Part shown: positions 15,257 to 26,300 of the stretch, piece by piece | How positions within the stretch are numbered: position 1 is the stretch's first letter | Layout of the letters: the number at the start of each line of letters is the position of its first letter | Assembly: GCA_031271815.1 (NCBI GenBank) | Contig: JAISVA010000033.1 | Span: 57,234 to 121,233 of the forward strand | Direction: 5' to 3' | DNA from: Prevotellaceae bacterium | GTDB taxonomy: Bacteria; Bacteroidota; Bacteroidia; Bacteroidales; Paludibacteraceae | Length of the DNA stretch: 64,000 bases | Made by a program: the position numbers and the translations under genes | Notes under the pieces: generated by a model | Told to the model about the DNA's origin: nothing | The model's database searches: none | What the model saw: only the letters and a program-made list of their open reading frames with translations

Positions 15257-16903
15257 CTAAATCGCAGCGCTCTTTTTTTCTTCCTGTGAAACCACAAACG
15301 GCGTTTGCAGGTTAACACCCGCTTCGTTGAATACGGTTTGGATGTTGGAATGAAGGTCGGAATTGATTTTCTGATAAGCGGTTATGTCTTTGATATAGGC
15401 ATTTATCTGGTATTGAGGGTACAGGTTTTCAAACCCCAGTTCCAGCACAAAAGGCTCTTTTTCGGTCAGTACCCCGTCAGTCATTTTGGCGGCTTTAATC
15501 AGCAATTCGTGTATTTTCTGCCAGGGCGTATTGTATTGAACGCCGACGACAGTATGTATAATCAATCCGTAGTTATCAGCCGAAGTGTTGTAGTTTATCG
15601 TTTGCGACGATAGCATGGAGGCATTCGGAATGGTTATAACCTCGTTTTTGAGAGTGCGGACACGGGTAACGAACGGTGTTTTTTCGATTACATAACCTGT
15701 TGTTTCGTTTACTTTTATCAGATCGCCCATTTTGAACGGACGCATATAAGTGGTTACCAGTCCTGCTATGATGTTTCCGATGACGGCGGTTGAACCCAAT
15801 GAGATGATTACACCGACAAAAACGGATATCCCCTGGAAAACTCCGCTTTGGGCGCCAGGCAAATAGGGATAAATCATTGCAATCATAAAGGCATACAGCA
15901 AAAAGCGGATGATGTGGAAGGTCGGCATCGCCCAGTCGGGATAGAAATTGGAGATTTTCAACCGCCCGTGCTGGACTTCCGTGGCTAAAAAGTTAAGTCC
16001 TTTAATCAGGATGCGGATACAGAGCACGATGATCACGATTGTAAACAGGTTGGGAATGTAGTCGATCATTCCCTGGAAAATAGATTTAGCCGGATTGAAG
16101 ATATAGGAAAATAATTTTTCACCGATACGTTTTGTACTTGGAAAAATGGAAAAAATAATCGGAATTGCAATAATTAATGTAATAATAATCAGGATATAGC
16201 GTACTAAATTGGCAAGTGAAATCAGTAAGTTGGCCTCTTTTTTCGTGTTCAGCAGTTCATAATTTTTTATATGAACGGATTTAAGCGTTGTCTGGGAAAG
16301 GTAAATAATGTACTTCGTTAATTTTTTGAGCAGGAGATTCAGCAGGAAAAATATGACGATTATGGAAACCAGCACCAGTATAAATTCGCCGATTCGTAAA
16401 AAAATGTTCCGCGAGCTGTTTTTCTCCTGTTCTTTCTTTATTTCGTCGATGATTTTTATGCGATACGTTTCAGCCAGCGAGTTGCGGTTGGCATTCAGCC
16501 AGTTGGCATCGCTTTCGGTGACAGACATAATTATTTTTTCGCCGTACATAATCCCGGTATAATATTTCAGCGACATTAGCCGGATAGAATCCGGATTGAC
16601 TTGCTGGTCTTTGCCTAACGCGAGAATGTCGTTTTGTACACCCTCTGCACGCCTTTCGGGCGAAACTTCGCCTACCGGAATGTAAATCAGGAAAAGCGTA
16701 TCCCCATCGATCACCACCGGCACACCGTTAGGAGCAACAGCTCCCAACTGTTGAACGGCCTGCTTGAATTTGATTATTTGCAGCGAATCCTGGATTGCCG
16801 TCGAATCAACCGCATTTGACAACGAAGCTTCAGGTTCACCTGAAGCTGGAAAAGCAATTCCGAAAGATAGGGTCAACAGGAGCAGGAAACGAAAATGTGC
16901 CAT
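15257..16903 (-). CDS. MscS-family mechanosensitive channel
   Basis: A 548-residue inner-membrane channel of the large MscS type that would release solutes upon osmotic downshock. A signal peptide (to about residue 22) and a periplasmic region of about 130 residues precede several transmembrane segments. The conserved pore helix and beta domain are in the C-terminal half: GVFVGVIISLGSTAVIGNII, then TYMRPFKMGDLIKVN and ITIPNASMLSSQTINYN. The C-terminal cytoplasmic domain closes the protein. It is on the same strand as the aquaporin gene but is separated from it by a repeat, so co-regulation is not evident. Confidence 0.9.
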   Translation of the reverse strand: MAHFRFLLLLTLSFGIAFPASGEPEASLSNAVDSTAIQDSLQIIKFKQAVQQLGAVAPNGVPVVIDGDTLFLIYIPVGEVSPERRAEGVQNDILALGKDQQVNPDSIRLMSLKYYTGIMYGEKIIMSVTESDANWLNANRNSLAETYRIKIIDEIKKEQEKNSSRNIFLRIGEFILVLVSIIVIFFLLNLLLKKLTKYIIYLSQTTLKSVHIKNYELLNTKKEANLLISLANLVRYILIIITLIIAIPIIFSIFPSTKRIGEKLFSYIFNPAKSIFQGMIDYIPNLFTIVIIVLCIRILIKGLNFLATEVQHGRLKISNFYPDWAMPTFHIIRFLLYAFMIAMIYPYLPGAQSGVFQGISVFVGVIISLGSTAVIGNIIAGLVTTYMRPFKMGDLIKVNETTGYVIEKTPFVTRVRTLKNEVITIPNASMLSSQTINYNTSADNYGLIIHTVVGVQYNTPWQKIHELLIKAAKMTDGVLTEKEPFVLELGFENLYPQYQINAYIKDITAYQKINSDLHSNIQTVFNEAGVNLQTPFVVSQEEKKSAAI

Positions 16904-16986
16904 AGTTTTATATTTGTTTTAAATTAATGGAGATAAAAGAATCAGGAGAATTATCTTTTTGCAGATTTTTACTTCAATTCAAAAAA

Positions 16987-17063
16987 GCACGAAAGCACGA
17001 AAGCACGAAAGGGAGAAGGGGCAAAAGCGTGAATTTATTCTTTCGTGCTTTCGCCCCTTTGTG
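16987..17063. repeat. Family D palindrome with triple gcacgaaa unit
   Basis: Three tandem copies of GCACGAAA (16987-17010) are followed by a segment whose complement is TTTCGTGCTTTCGCCCC (17041-17057). The palindrome ends 3 bases before the aqpZ stop codon and may act as its terminator. Confidence 0.7.
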
Positions 17064-17066
17064 TTT

Positions 17067-17750
17067 TTAATCTTCCTTTACAAGACATTTCCAAACCACA
17101 GCCGATAATGCTGCGCCTATCAGCGGAGCAACGATAAACAGCCAAAGTTGGGATAAATTTTCGCCTCCCTGGAACAGGGCTGGTGCAATACTGCGGGCAG
17201 GATTTACCGATGTTCCCGTGATTGGAATACAAACGATATGAACCAGAAACAGCGAAAGCCCGATTGCCAATCCGGCAAAACTTCCGGCGCCTTTTTTAGC
17301 ATCCGTCGTACCAAGCACTACCAATACAAAGATAAAGGTAAACACGGCTTCGGCAATAAAAGCCTGCGCCATTGTGATGTCGCCGCTCCAGCCGTTGGCT
17401 CCCGTTGCAGTGGGGCCTGCGTGACCGCCCGAAGAAACGAGTACAAAAAGAATCGCCGAACCGATAAGCGCGCCGATTACTTGAAACACCATGTACATGC
17501 CGGCGTCTTTTCCACTCATTCTTCCTGAGAGGAAAACGCCGAGTGTAATGGCCGGATTGATATGACACCCGGAAATTCCACCGATTGTATATGCCATCGC
17601 TACTACCGAAATTCCGAACGCAAATGCTACACCAAGCGTGCCGACTCCTGCACCTACCGTTCCCGCGATACTCCCGGCAAAAACCGCACTGCCGCAACCC
17701 ATTAAAACAAGTACCATTGTACCAATCATTTCCGCTAAATACTTTTTCAT
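17067..17750 (-). CDS. aqpZ: Aquaporin Z-type water channel
   Basis: A 227-residue six-helix aquaporin. The two NPA loops are intact: HINPAITLG (N65-P66-A67) and TSVNPARS (N183-P184-A185-R186). The selectivity filter resembles the water-selective AqpZ type rather than glycerol facilitators: a Phe in VAFAFG (43 or 45), His171, Thr180 and Arg186. It therefore most likely conducts water. It has its own promoter (17802-17834) and is read toward the MscS gene; both concern osmotic adjustment, which is a thematic link only. Confidence 0.95.
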   Translation of the reverse strand: MKKYLAEMIGTMVLVLMGCGSAVFAGSIAGTVGAGVGTLGVAFAFGISVVAMAYTIGGISGCHINPAITLGVFLSGRMSGKDAGMYMVFQVIGALIGSAILFVLVSSGGHAGPTATGANGWSGDITMAQAFIAEAVFTFIFVLVVLGTTDAKKGAGSFAGLAIGLSLFLVHIVCIPITGTSVNPARSIAPALFQGGENLSQLWLFIVAPLIGAALSAVVWKCLVKED

Positions 17751-17801
17751 TTCTTTTAATTTTAGTTAATACTGAATTTAATTTGGATATTTATTTAACA
17801 G

Positions 17802-17834
17802 CAAAAATAGTTAAATTGTTTTTATTGCTTCAAA
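17802..17834 (-). promoter_or_regulatory. Promoter of aqpZ
   Basis: On the minus strand TTTG (17834-17831), 21 bases, TAttTTTG (17809-17802), about 50 bases before the start. The rest of the 17751-18085 gap is AT-rich, and I see no further feature in it. Confidence 0.5.
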
Positions 17835-18085
17835 AATCGGATAAAAAATTTAAACCTCCCCGGAAGACTTACTTATAGTTTTTGAGAAAGTGCTGCCCTA
17901 ATGTGTAAAAAACGACCTGGTTTTATCTTCATTAATAAATTTTATTGTTTATATACTAATAATTATTTATTTTAAATAACGGAAAAATATTAACTAATTT
18001 GTACAGAACAAATTTATAAAGAAAGTGTTTTATATTAGAAATAATTTCTTCAAGCATTAAAAACTTAATATAAAGGACTATAAAG

Positions 18086-21000
18086 ATGGAAATTTTACAA
18101 AAATTACAAAAAAAGAGAGAAAATCGTTATTCTCCCAGGAAAATACTGAGTATGGTTTGGATAAGTTTTCTTATCCCGTTTTTTAGTATCAGCGCTCAAG
18201 GTACCGTAATCACTACGACTCCTTGTAATACGCCATTGGTAGGACCCGGCCGGGTGGTTGACAACATTTCCGATGCCCTGGTTTCATTGCTCGGCAATAG
18301 CGCCGGCCAGCTTGATAATCTGCTGAACGGCGACTTAACCGATTCTGTCGCTTTTAATACAGTATCATTAGGAGCAACTCCTATCGTATCTGTTAAAGAT
18401 ATCGAACGCTCATATGCGGCAGGTTTGGAAGTCGGATTCGTAGTTAAAACCGAGGCTGCATTAAATATTGATTTATTGAGCAACTTTCAGCTTAATACAT
18501 ATATAAATAATGTGTTGGTCGAAACGTCTTATCCTACTTCATCGGTTACTCAAAATTTCGGAACAAATGAAATACGTATTTCGTTTGTTACTACACAACC
18601 TTTCAATGAGGTGGAACTTGCTACAGCCGGCCTGGCATCAGTAGGAACTGTGAGTGTTTATTACGCTTTTGTACAGCAACCGGGATGCGGCGACTTTGAA
18701 TGCAAGAAGTCTGTGATTAGCGGCTCTCCTGTTTTCACAGGTACGGTTACTACTACCGAGACATTTACGGCCACTCAGGCAACCGTCTCTAATTCGGCCA
18801 ATGTCACTAATGCGGATACCACTGATCATGCAACTATGAATGTTTTATCTATACTTGGAGGAAATGCAACTATAACGGTACATCCCGGTCAAACGATACC
18901 GGGAGGATCTGCTGCTGGTTTTGTTATTGATCCGGGACTGTTGAACGTCGCTAACAATGTTACCCTTATAACTTCTATGAATGGAACAATGGTAGAGGCA
19001 AAAGCAGGCAGTTCGCTTGTCTCCTTATCGTTGGGTAACAACCTGCAAGCCATCAATTTTGCAACAACTCTGCCTTACAATGAAATAAATATTATGCTTT
19101 CCGGAGTGGCAGGCAGTATTGATGTGTACTATGCTTTTATTTCGTTTGATGACGATAATGACGGCTTTTACAACTGTGTGGACAAATGTCCGGGCGGCAA
19201 TGACGGCATAGACAGTGACGGAGACGGTATTCCCGATGACTGTGATTGCGTGTTAGATGCAGGTCCTGATTTTTATTTGTGTTCTGGAATAGCAGGCTAC
19301 GATCTCGGCGGGCTTAATCTTGGCACAGGACTTACCTGGTCGCTTCTCTCAGCTCCTTCCGGGGCAACTGTTGACCCGTCAACCGGAGTTATATCGGGAA
19401 TGGGACAAACAGGCACTTATTCCGTACTGGTAAGCAAAAGCTCTACTTGTAGTGATACGATAAACATTATTCAGCGGGATGCACTCGAATTTGCCGCCTG
19501 TAATACGCCGATTGCAGGCAGCAATGTAATTATTTTTGACCCTTCGAACGGAGGATGCCTGCTCTGCTTACTAAACGGAGGTTCCGGAAATGCGAATAAC
19601 GTGATCGATACCGATCTTAGCAATTATATTGAAAGCACCAGTTTGATCAATGTTGCAAATGATACGCCTATTGTCGGCGTGCAGGACAAATCCGTGGTTT
19701 ATCCTGCCGGAACCAGAACCGGTTTTGTAATCAGTTCTTCGGGAGGTTTGTTGAATGCCAACTTATTAGCAGGCTTCACGGTCAGTACCTACCTGAATGG
19801 AGTATTACAGGAGACAGCGACAGCCGGCGGAACAACATTGCTCGCAACGGATGTGGTGGGCGGTTCGGGCGCTCAGCAGCGCATCGGTTTCGTAACAACT
19901 AAGCCTTTCAATGCGGTTGTACTGTCGCAGACGAGCCTTCTTAATGTGAGTTTATTCAGCGCCTTGGACGTATATTACGCTTTCCAGGAACCGGCAAATG
20001 GCTGCGGTCAAACTTCCCAAAGCTGTACCAACAACCTGCTGGCGGGAAATGATTACAAGGCAACTATTGAATACGCTCGCAGCGGAATTACCGGTCTTGC
20101 ATGTGTCGGATGCGGTATAACTTCGCTCGGTAATTTGCTGGACAATGATTTGACTAATTATGCTAATATTACCCTGGTAGCCGGTGTAGGTTCTACTGCT
20201 TCCGTTTCGGTACGCACTCCACTAACCATCGGAGCTAATAATCAGGTCGGTTTCGTATTTTCGAGTTCAACAGGATTAACCGACGTGTCGTTGTTATCCG
20301 GTATGCAGATTACTACCTATCTGGACGGAGTGCAGCAACAGACCTATACGGCCAGTTCATTGGCAAATGTCGGATTACTCGGTGGCGGAAACGGTCAGTC
20401 CATATTATCATTTTTGGCAACAATGCCTTTTAATGAAGTGAGTTTTTCCGTAAGCGGATTAGCCGGCGTCGCGCTGAGCATTGATGTCTATAACGCCTTT
20501 GTTATGCAGGACAGCGACGGTGACGGCGTGCCTGATTGCATTGACAAGTGCTGCCTGGGCAATGATAATATAGTTGGCGACGACGGACTTCCGGTTGCCT
20601 GTGAAATAACAGTCAACTACGATGCCACCTGCCGCTTATGCCCTGTAACGGTTGTACTCGGCGGTCCCGGTCTTTCTCCGTCTGAAACCTATTCATTAAA
20701 CAGAAACGGTGCATTAATAGGCAGTTTTGTTTCCGACTCCTTATCATTTACTACAGATGCTGCGGGTGTTATACAGTATGAATTGGTTGAAGGAACTACT
20801 GCTCCGGCACCGGTTAAGAATGTATTGCTCAATATCTACCCTGATGCAGCCACCTGGAATGTAGCAGCTGCAACTGCCACATGGAAAGACAGCGCCAACT
20901 GGGTTTCCGACTTGGATAGCAGCAAGGCTTACCCAATTTGGTGTACGGATGTTACCATTCCGGAAAATGCAGCCGTTTACCCAATATTGGTAGCCGGTGA

Positions 21001-22618
21001 CGAATGTCGTGATATTACTTTTAAAAACGGCGCTTCGGTCGGGAAAATACAAAGTCTCAAATACCGTCACGCATTTGTAGAATACAATGTCCAACGGAAT
21101 ATGTGGCAAATGGTTTCTGCTCCGCTCCGGTATATGTTCACAGCCGATTACTCTGCGGATACAAGTTGGGAAGATGATATGGCGCCTGAAATATTTATCA
21201 GCCAGTTTGATGTTGATTATAGCAACGGAAAACTAAACCCCGATGGTTTGCCGGGCACTGCTTTCGGTAATTTCGGACTTCCGTTTTCTAACCTGGAAGT
21301 ACCTATGAATCCGGCAGATGGTATTGCATTGTGGGTAACAGGAAGTCCATATCCGGATATTTCTTTCCCTACCGGAACTCCATATTTATTCCCTCGCAGG
21401 AATGCAGATACTACGGACGTAGAATTTGACTATTACTATCAAAATGGAGATACGCTTATCGGAGGTACATTCTCCCTTCCAAGAGGGAACGATATCAAAA
21501 ATGAACCGGTATGGACGCAAAATTCTACTCCTGACCTGAACAACCGTTTCCGATTTATTTTTGAACAGGGCATGAATAGCGCCGACAGTACGCTTTCTGT
21601 TCCTGTCCAGGGCGGAAGAACCGTTATGGTCGGAAATCCGTTTATGTCTCACATTGATTTCGAACAGTTTTATATAGATAATCAATCGAATGTGTATGAT
21701 TATTACCGTATTTGGAATGCCAATCAATTTTATACCTATTTGGGCATAAATGGAGATGTTCCGGGATTATCGGGACTGACAACCCTTCCTACTATTACGG
21801 GTGCAAATGACACGATCGGGCAATATATTGCTCCAATGCAGGCTGTCTTTTTGGATACAAAAGGAACAGGTGAGATTAACCTGGAATTTTCTCCGCGCGC
21901 TTCTACAGCGGTTAATAACAGTAAACTGAGATCAGCCGCCGTCGAACCTGCAAACGTATTGCGCCTGCATCTGAAAGCCGGTGAAAAATCAAGTGTAGCC
22001 CTTATCGCCTTGGCACCGGGAGCTTCCAATGCCTATAATGCAGGCGAAGACATCTATAAGCTGTTTTCTCCAATGAAGGAGGTTCCGGAAATTTATACGA
22101 TTGCCGGTGAAACTGCCATCGAAATTAACGTAACCAACGCCGATGCCGGTAATATACAAATCCCTGTAGGAGTCAAAACCACCCAAACCGGAATCATGAA
22201 CCTGGAAATAACGGGAGCCGAAAACGTGCAGTCCGAAAAGGAAATATACCTGATTGACCGCGAAAAGAATAAAAAGTATGATTTAAGAGCGGCACAGCCA
22301 ATCTCCTTTGAAAAAGAATCGGCAGATAATCTGGAAGGACGTTTTTATATTTCATTTGAAGGTGTTGCTCCTGTTGATCCCAACGATCAGCCTGTTAACA
22401 ATACGATCCAGGTATTTATAAACGACGGGTCGGTTACGGTAAGCTCTTCCGAAGAAATTACCGGTTTGAGATTGTATGATCTTTCGGGCAAAATGATATA
22501 CAGCCGTACCGGATCGGGTAAATACGTGGAAAAATTTGTTGCGCCGGTTCAGTCGGGCGTTTCAATCCTTACTGTTGAGACTGTCGGAAAAATAGAGAAC
22601 CGGAAAATTATTTTTTAA
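18086..22618 (+). CDS. Large modular surface protein with T9SS-like C-terminal domain
   Basis: A 1510-residue exported protein. After a signal sequence (cleavage near ISAQG, about residue 38) come four related beta-rich repeats of 130-160 residues, each ending in a 'VYYAF/VYNAF' strand (near 195, 350, 625 and 800). Two acidic calcium-type stretches lie between them: DDDNDGFYNCVDKCPGG with DSDGDGIPDDCD, and DSDGDGVPDCIDKC, like thrombospondin type-3 repeats. The second half carries a module of about 300 residues shared with the 680-residue protein at 33543 (for example EDIYKLFSPMKEVPEIYT), then a C-terminal sorting-type domain (LRLYDLSGKMIYSRTGSGKY). It is probably displayed on the cell surface; a role in adhesion is only guessed. 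A small anchored protein follows 22 bases later. Confidence 0.85.
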   Translation: MEILQKLQKKRENRYSPRKILSMVWISFLIPFFSISAQGTVITTTPCNTPLVGPGRVVDNISDALVSLLGNSAGQLDNLLNGDLTDSVAFNTVSLGATPIVSVKDIERSYAAGLEVGFVVKTEAALNIDLLSNFQLNTYINNVLVETSYPTSSVTQNFGTNEIRISFVTTQPFNEVELATAGLASVGTVSVYYAFVQQPGCGDFECKKSVISGSPVFTGTVTTTETFTATQATVSNSANVTNADTTDHATMNVLSILGGNATITVHPGQTIPGGSAAGFVIDPGLLNVANNVTLITSMNGTMVEAKAGSSLVSLSLGNNLQAINFATTLPYNEINIMLSGVAGSIDVYYAFISFDDDNDGFYNCVDKCPGGNDGIDSDGDGIPDDCDCVLDAGPDFYLCSGIAGYDLGGLNLGTGLTWSLLSAPSGATVDPSTGVISGMGQTGTYSVLVSKSSTCSDTINIIQRDALEFAACNTPIAGSNVIIFDPSNGGCLLCLLNGGSGNANNVIDTDLSNYIESTSLINVANDTPIVGVQDKSVVYPAGTRTGFVISSSGGLLNANLLAGFTVSTYLNGVLQETATAGGTTLLATDVVGGSGAQQRIGFVTTKPFNAVVLSQTSLLNVSLFSALDVYYAFQEPANGCGQTSQSCTNNLLAGNDYKATIEYARSGITGLACVGCGITSLGNLLDNDLTNYANITLVAGVGSTASVSVRTPLTIGANNQVGFVFSSSTGLTDVSLLSGMQITTYLDGVQQQTYTASSLANVGLLGGGNGQSILSFLATMPFNEVSFSVSGLAGVALSIDVYNAFVMQDSDGDGVPDCIDKCCLGNDNIVGDDGLPVACEITVNYDATCRLCPVTVVLGGPGLSPSETYSLNRNGALIGSFVSDSLSFTTDAAGVIQYELVEGTTAPAPVKNVLLNIYPDAATWNVAAATATWKDSANWVSDLDSSKAYPIWCTDVTIPENAAVYPILVAGDECRDITFKNGASVGKIQSLKYRHAFVEYNVQRNMWQMVSAPLRYMFTADYSADTSWEDDMAPEIFISQFDVDYSNGKLNPDGLPGTAFGNFGLPFSNLEVPMNPADGIALWVTGSPYPDISFPTGTPYLFPRRNADTTDVEFDYYYQNGDTLIGGTFSLPRGNDIKNEPVWTQNSTPDLNNRFRFIFEQGMNSADSTLSVPVQGGRTVMVGNPFMSHIDFEQFYIDNQSNVYDYYRIWNANQFYTYLGINGDVPGLSGLTTLPTITGANDTIGQYIAPMQAVFLDTKGTGEINLEFSPRASTAVNNSKLRSAAVEPANVLRLHLKAGEKSSVALIALAPGASNAYNAGEDIYKLFSPMKEVPEIYTIAGETAIEINVTNADAGNIQIPVGVKTTQTGIMNLEITGAENVQSEKEIYLIDREKNKKYDLRAAQPISFEKESADNLEGRFYISFEGVAPVDPNDQPVNNTIQVFINDGSVTVSSSEEITGLRLYDLSGKMIYSRTGSGKYVEKFVAPVQSGVSILTVETVGKIENRKIIF

Positions 22619-22640
22619 AACCTTTTAATTATTGTTATTT

Positions 22641-23174
22641 ATGAATATACATGTAAAAAAAACGGCTATTCTTCTGTGCCTGTTGCTTTGTACGCAAATA
22701 CCCGCATCAAGCGGGAGTGACTGGAATCCATACGGAAGCGCCTATAGTGAAATGAACGGGCAGTTTGAATTTCAAATGAACAGTTCATCGCCGTTCAGCT
22801 ATGGAATAGAGAGAGAAGCGCCGCCTTCTTTCGAACAATATGGTTTTATGGCTCCTGTTCTAATGAAGGAGGAATCGTCTTCTTTCGAACAATATGACTT
22901 TATGCCTCCTGTTCTTTTTGCTGGACCGACATTCAATTGCACAGGACTAACAAGTACTGCCCTAGCTGAATGTGAACAGTGTGTTAATGATGCGCTCAAT
23001 TGGGATGGGACTATTGACGATTTTTTTCTGGGACACGCTAACTGTAATCAAGATTGGATGACTTCCGGAGAATTAGTTCCGGTAACCGCAGTCCCTTTCT
23101 GGTTCATGGGCGGATGTCTGCTGTTGTATGGAGCATATTGCTTTATGAGGAAAAGAATCGCCTGCAGTTTCTAA
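22641..23174 (+). CDS. Small exported protein with C-terminal membrane anchor
   Basis: A 177-residue protein starting at ATG 22641 (a TTG three codons upstream is possible but unnecessary). It has a signal peptide (KKTAILLCLLLCTQIPASS), an imperfect duplicated segment (PSFEQYGFMAPVLMKEE and SSFEQYDFMPPVLF, around residues 64-98), a Cys-containing part, and near the end PVTAVPFWFMGGCLLLYGAY followed by basic residues. The proline-hydrophobic-basic C-terminus looks like a sorting or anchor tail. The protein at 35646 has the same plan and also neighbours a large T9SS-like protein. It probably works with the preceding 1510-residue protein. Family unknown. Confidence 0.75.
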   Translation: MNIHVKKTAILLCLLLCTQIPASSGSDWNPYGSAYSEMNGQFEFQMNSSSPFSYGIEREAPPSFEQYGFMAPVLMKEESSSFEQYDFMPPVLFAGPTFNCTGLTSTALAECEQCVNDALNWDGTIDDFFLGHANCNQDWMTSGELVPVTAVPFWFMGGCLLLYGAYCFMRKRIACSF

Positions 23175-23208
23175 GCGGAGTTCTAATTCTCGTGATTGAA
23201 ATTTTCAT

Positions 23209-23250
23209 AATGAGCGCAATGATTAAATGTCATTTGCGCTCATTGTGTTT
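23209..23250 (+). terminator. Terminator after the surface protein pair
   Basis: Perfect 11-base stem AATGAGCGCAA / TTGCGCTCATT with a 14-base loop, followed by GTGTTTTTAT. Confidence 0.7.
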
Positions 23251-23270
23251 TTATTGTTGGATATTTTATT

Positions 23271-23278
23271 TACATTTG
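23271..23278 (+). promoter_or_regulatory. -7 element of mfd
   Basis: TAcaTTTG located 32 bases before the TTG start of mfd. No clear -33 TTTG. Confidence 0.45.
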
Positions 23279-23309
23279 CAAACCAACACCTGAATTAAAC
23301 TGACCCAAA

Positions 23310-26300
23310 TTGAATATTCACGAATTATTAAGCGTTTTTGAGAACCACCCCCAGGTAAGGGCGGTGGCCGACTGGTATGCCGCACAAAAGAGCAACCTTT
23401 GCCTGAAAGGGCTGGAAGGCTCCTTCCGCTCGCTTGTTTTCGCCTATTTGTATGAGGCAAAGCCGGGGCATCTTTTTTTTATCCTGAATGATGCCGATGA
23501 GGCAGCTTACTTTTACCACGATCTGACGCAAATACTGGGGCGGGAGAAGGCGCTTTTCTTTCCTTCGTCCTACAGGCGAGCGCTGAAATCAGAGCAAAAA
23601 GATTCTGCCAACGAAATTCTCCGGACGGAAGTATTGAACATCATCGAAAATTCATCCCAAGACTACCTCATCGTCTCATATCCCGAGGCAATGATGGAAA
23701 AAGTAATCGCATTGGAGCATTTACGGAAAAAGACGCTGCACCTGAACGCCGGCGAAAGCGTAGATACCGAATTTATCATCCAGGTGCTGAACGAGTACGG
23801 ATTTGAGCGGGTCGATTTTGTTTACGAGCCTGGACAGTATTCTGTTCGCGGAAGCATCATCGACGTTTTTTCGTTTTCAAACGAATTTCCCTACCGCATT
23901 GATTTTTTCGGCGATGAGATTGATTCCATTCGCACCTTTGATATTGAAAGCCAGCTTTCGAAAGAAAAAAAGGAGACGATTTCCATTATTTCCGATATTC
24001 ACACGCGCAACGACGAGTCCGAATCCGTTTTTAATTATGTCCGGAAAGATACAATCCTTGTGTTTCGCGACTTTATTTTCGTTTCTGACCGCATGGCTCA
24101 TTACCACGAAGAGTCGGGAGAAAAGGAAAACCTGCTGGAACCCGCCGAATTTCTCCGTCAAGTACTGGATTTTCGCCGTGTAGAATTTGGTACCCGCTGC
24201 TCGTTAAAAAAAGCAGATACCCTGACATTCAACTCCTCTCCCCAACCCGTTTTCCACAAGAATTTCGAGTTGGTCAGCCGGAATTTTCAGGAGATGCAGA
24301 AAAACGGCTACCGGATTTTTGTGCTAAGCGACAACGAGCGCCAGACCGACCGCCTGAAAACAATTTTTGCCGACCGTGGCGAAAAGGTATCGTTTACCGC
24401 TGTCGTGAAAACGCTGCACGAGGGATTTATCGACCACGAGCTGAAAATCTGCTGCTATACCGACCATCAGATTTTCGACCGTTATCACAAATACAGCTTG
24501 AAGTCGGACAAAGCGCGCGAAGGACGCGTAGCGTTGAGCCTGAAAGAGCTGAGCAATTTCAATCCGGGCGACTATGTGGTGCATATCGACCACGGAGTAG
24601 GTAAGTTTGGCGGACTGATTACTACCGAAATGAACGGCAAGCGCCAGGAAGTAATCAAGCTCCTTTACAGGGACGACGATTTGCTTTTTGTCAGCATTCA
24701 TTCGCTTCACAAGATTTCGCGCTATAAAAGCAAGGAGGGTGAGCCGCCGCGCATCAACAAGCTGGGGACGGGAGCCTGGCATTCGCTGAAGGAGCGAACT
24801 AAGAAAAAGGTCAAGGACATTGCCCGCGAACTGATTGCATTGTATGCCAAACGGCGGTCGGAACGTGGATTTTCGTTTTCGCCCGATACTTTTATGCAGT
24901 CCGAGCTCGAAGCATCTTTCATTTACGAAGATACCCCCGACCAGGTAAAGGCAACAGTCGATGTGAAAAAAGATATGGAGCGCGATTTGCCGATGGACAG
25001 GCTTATCTGCGGCGACGTCGGGTTCGGGAAGACGGAAATCGCCATTCGTGCAGCGTTTAAAGCCCTTGCCGATAATAAGCAGGTAGCTGTGCTTGTGCCG
25101 ACAACGATTCTGGCATTGCAGCACTACCGGACGTTCGGCGAGCGATTGAAGGATTTTCCCTGCAGGGTAGATTATTTAAGCCGCTCGCGCAAGGCAAAAG
25201 ATGTTACCGCTATGTTGAAGGACCTCGCCGATGGAAAAATAGATATTCTTATCGGCACTCATAAAATCATCGGGAAAGAGGTTCGTTTCAAGGATTTAGG
25301 ATTGCTGATTATCGACGAGGAACAAAAATTCGGCGTTTCCGTCAAGGAGAAAATCAAGCAGATGAAAGTGAATGTGGATACGCTTACGATGACCGCAACG
25401 CCGATTCCGCGCACGCTGCAATTTTCGCTGATGGGCGCGCGCGACCTGTCGGTCATCAACACGCCGCCGCCCAACCGCTACCCGGTTCAGACCGAACTGC
25501 ATACCTTTAACGAAGATGTAATACGCGAAGCAATCCGGTTTGAGCTGGACCGCAACGGACAGGTATTTTTTATCAATAACCGCGTGCAGAATCTGGGCGA
25601 AATTGAGAAGCTTATTAACCGGTTAGTACCCGAAGCCCGCGTAGCAAGCGCCCACGGGCAGATGGATGGCGAGGCAATGGAAAAGGTGGTGCTGGATTTT
25701 GTTGATTATGAATACGATGTGCTGATTGCCACTACCATTGTGGAGTCGGGCATTGATATCCCAAACTGTAATACAATCATTATTAATAATGCGCAAAACT
25801 TCGGATTAAGCGACCTGCACCAGTTGCGGGGCAGGGTAGGACGCACCAACCGCCGTGCGTTTTGCTATCTGATGGCGCCGCCGCTTTCAACCCTTACGCA
25901 GGATGCCCGCCGGCGCTTGCAGGCAATCGAAAGCTTCTCCGATCTGGGCAGCGGCTTCAATATCGCGATGCAGGATTTGGACATTCGCGGAGCCGGTAAT
26001 TTGCTGGGAGCCGAGCAGAGCGGCTTCATTGCCGACCTTGGTTACGAAACCTATCATAAAGTGCTGAACGAAGCAGTGGATGAGTTGAAAAACGATGAGT
26101 TTTTCGACCTTTATCATGATCGGACGGCAGAAAAGGCGGAAGACCGGAATTTTGTTACCGACAGTCAGATTGAAACCGATTTGGAGCTGATGTTCCCCTC
26201 CGGCTACATCGAAAGCGTTTCCGAGCGCATGAACCTTTACCGCGAATTGGATAACGTGAAAACCGAAGACGAATTACTTGCATTTGAAAACCGGCTGGAA

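Noticed and set aside
16987..17010. Three tandem GCACGAAA units, as possible CRISPR-like repeats
   Set aside because: No spacers, unit too short, no cas genes; it is part of a family D palindrome.
24324..25124. Minus-strand open frame of 266 codons
   Set aside because: It lies wholly inside mfd, antisense, over the conserved helicase region; it is a codon shadow.
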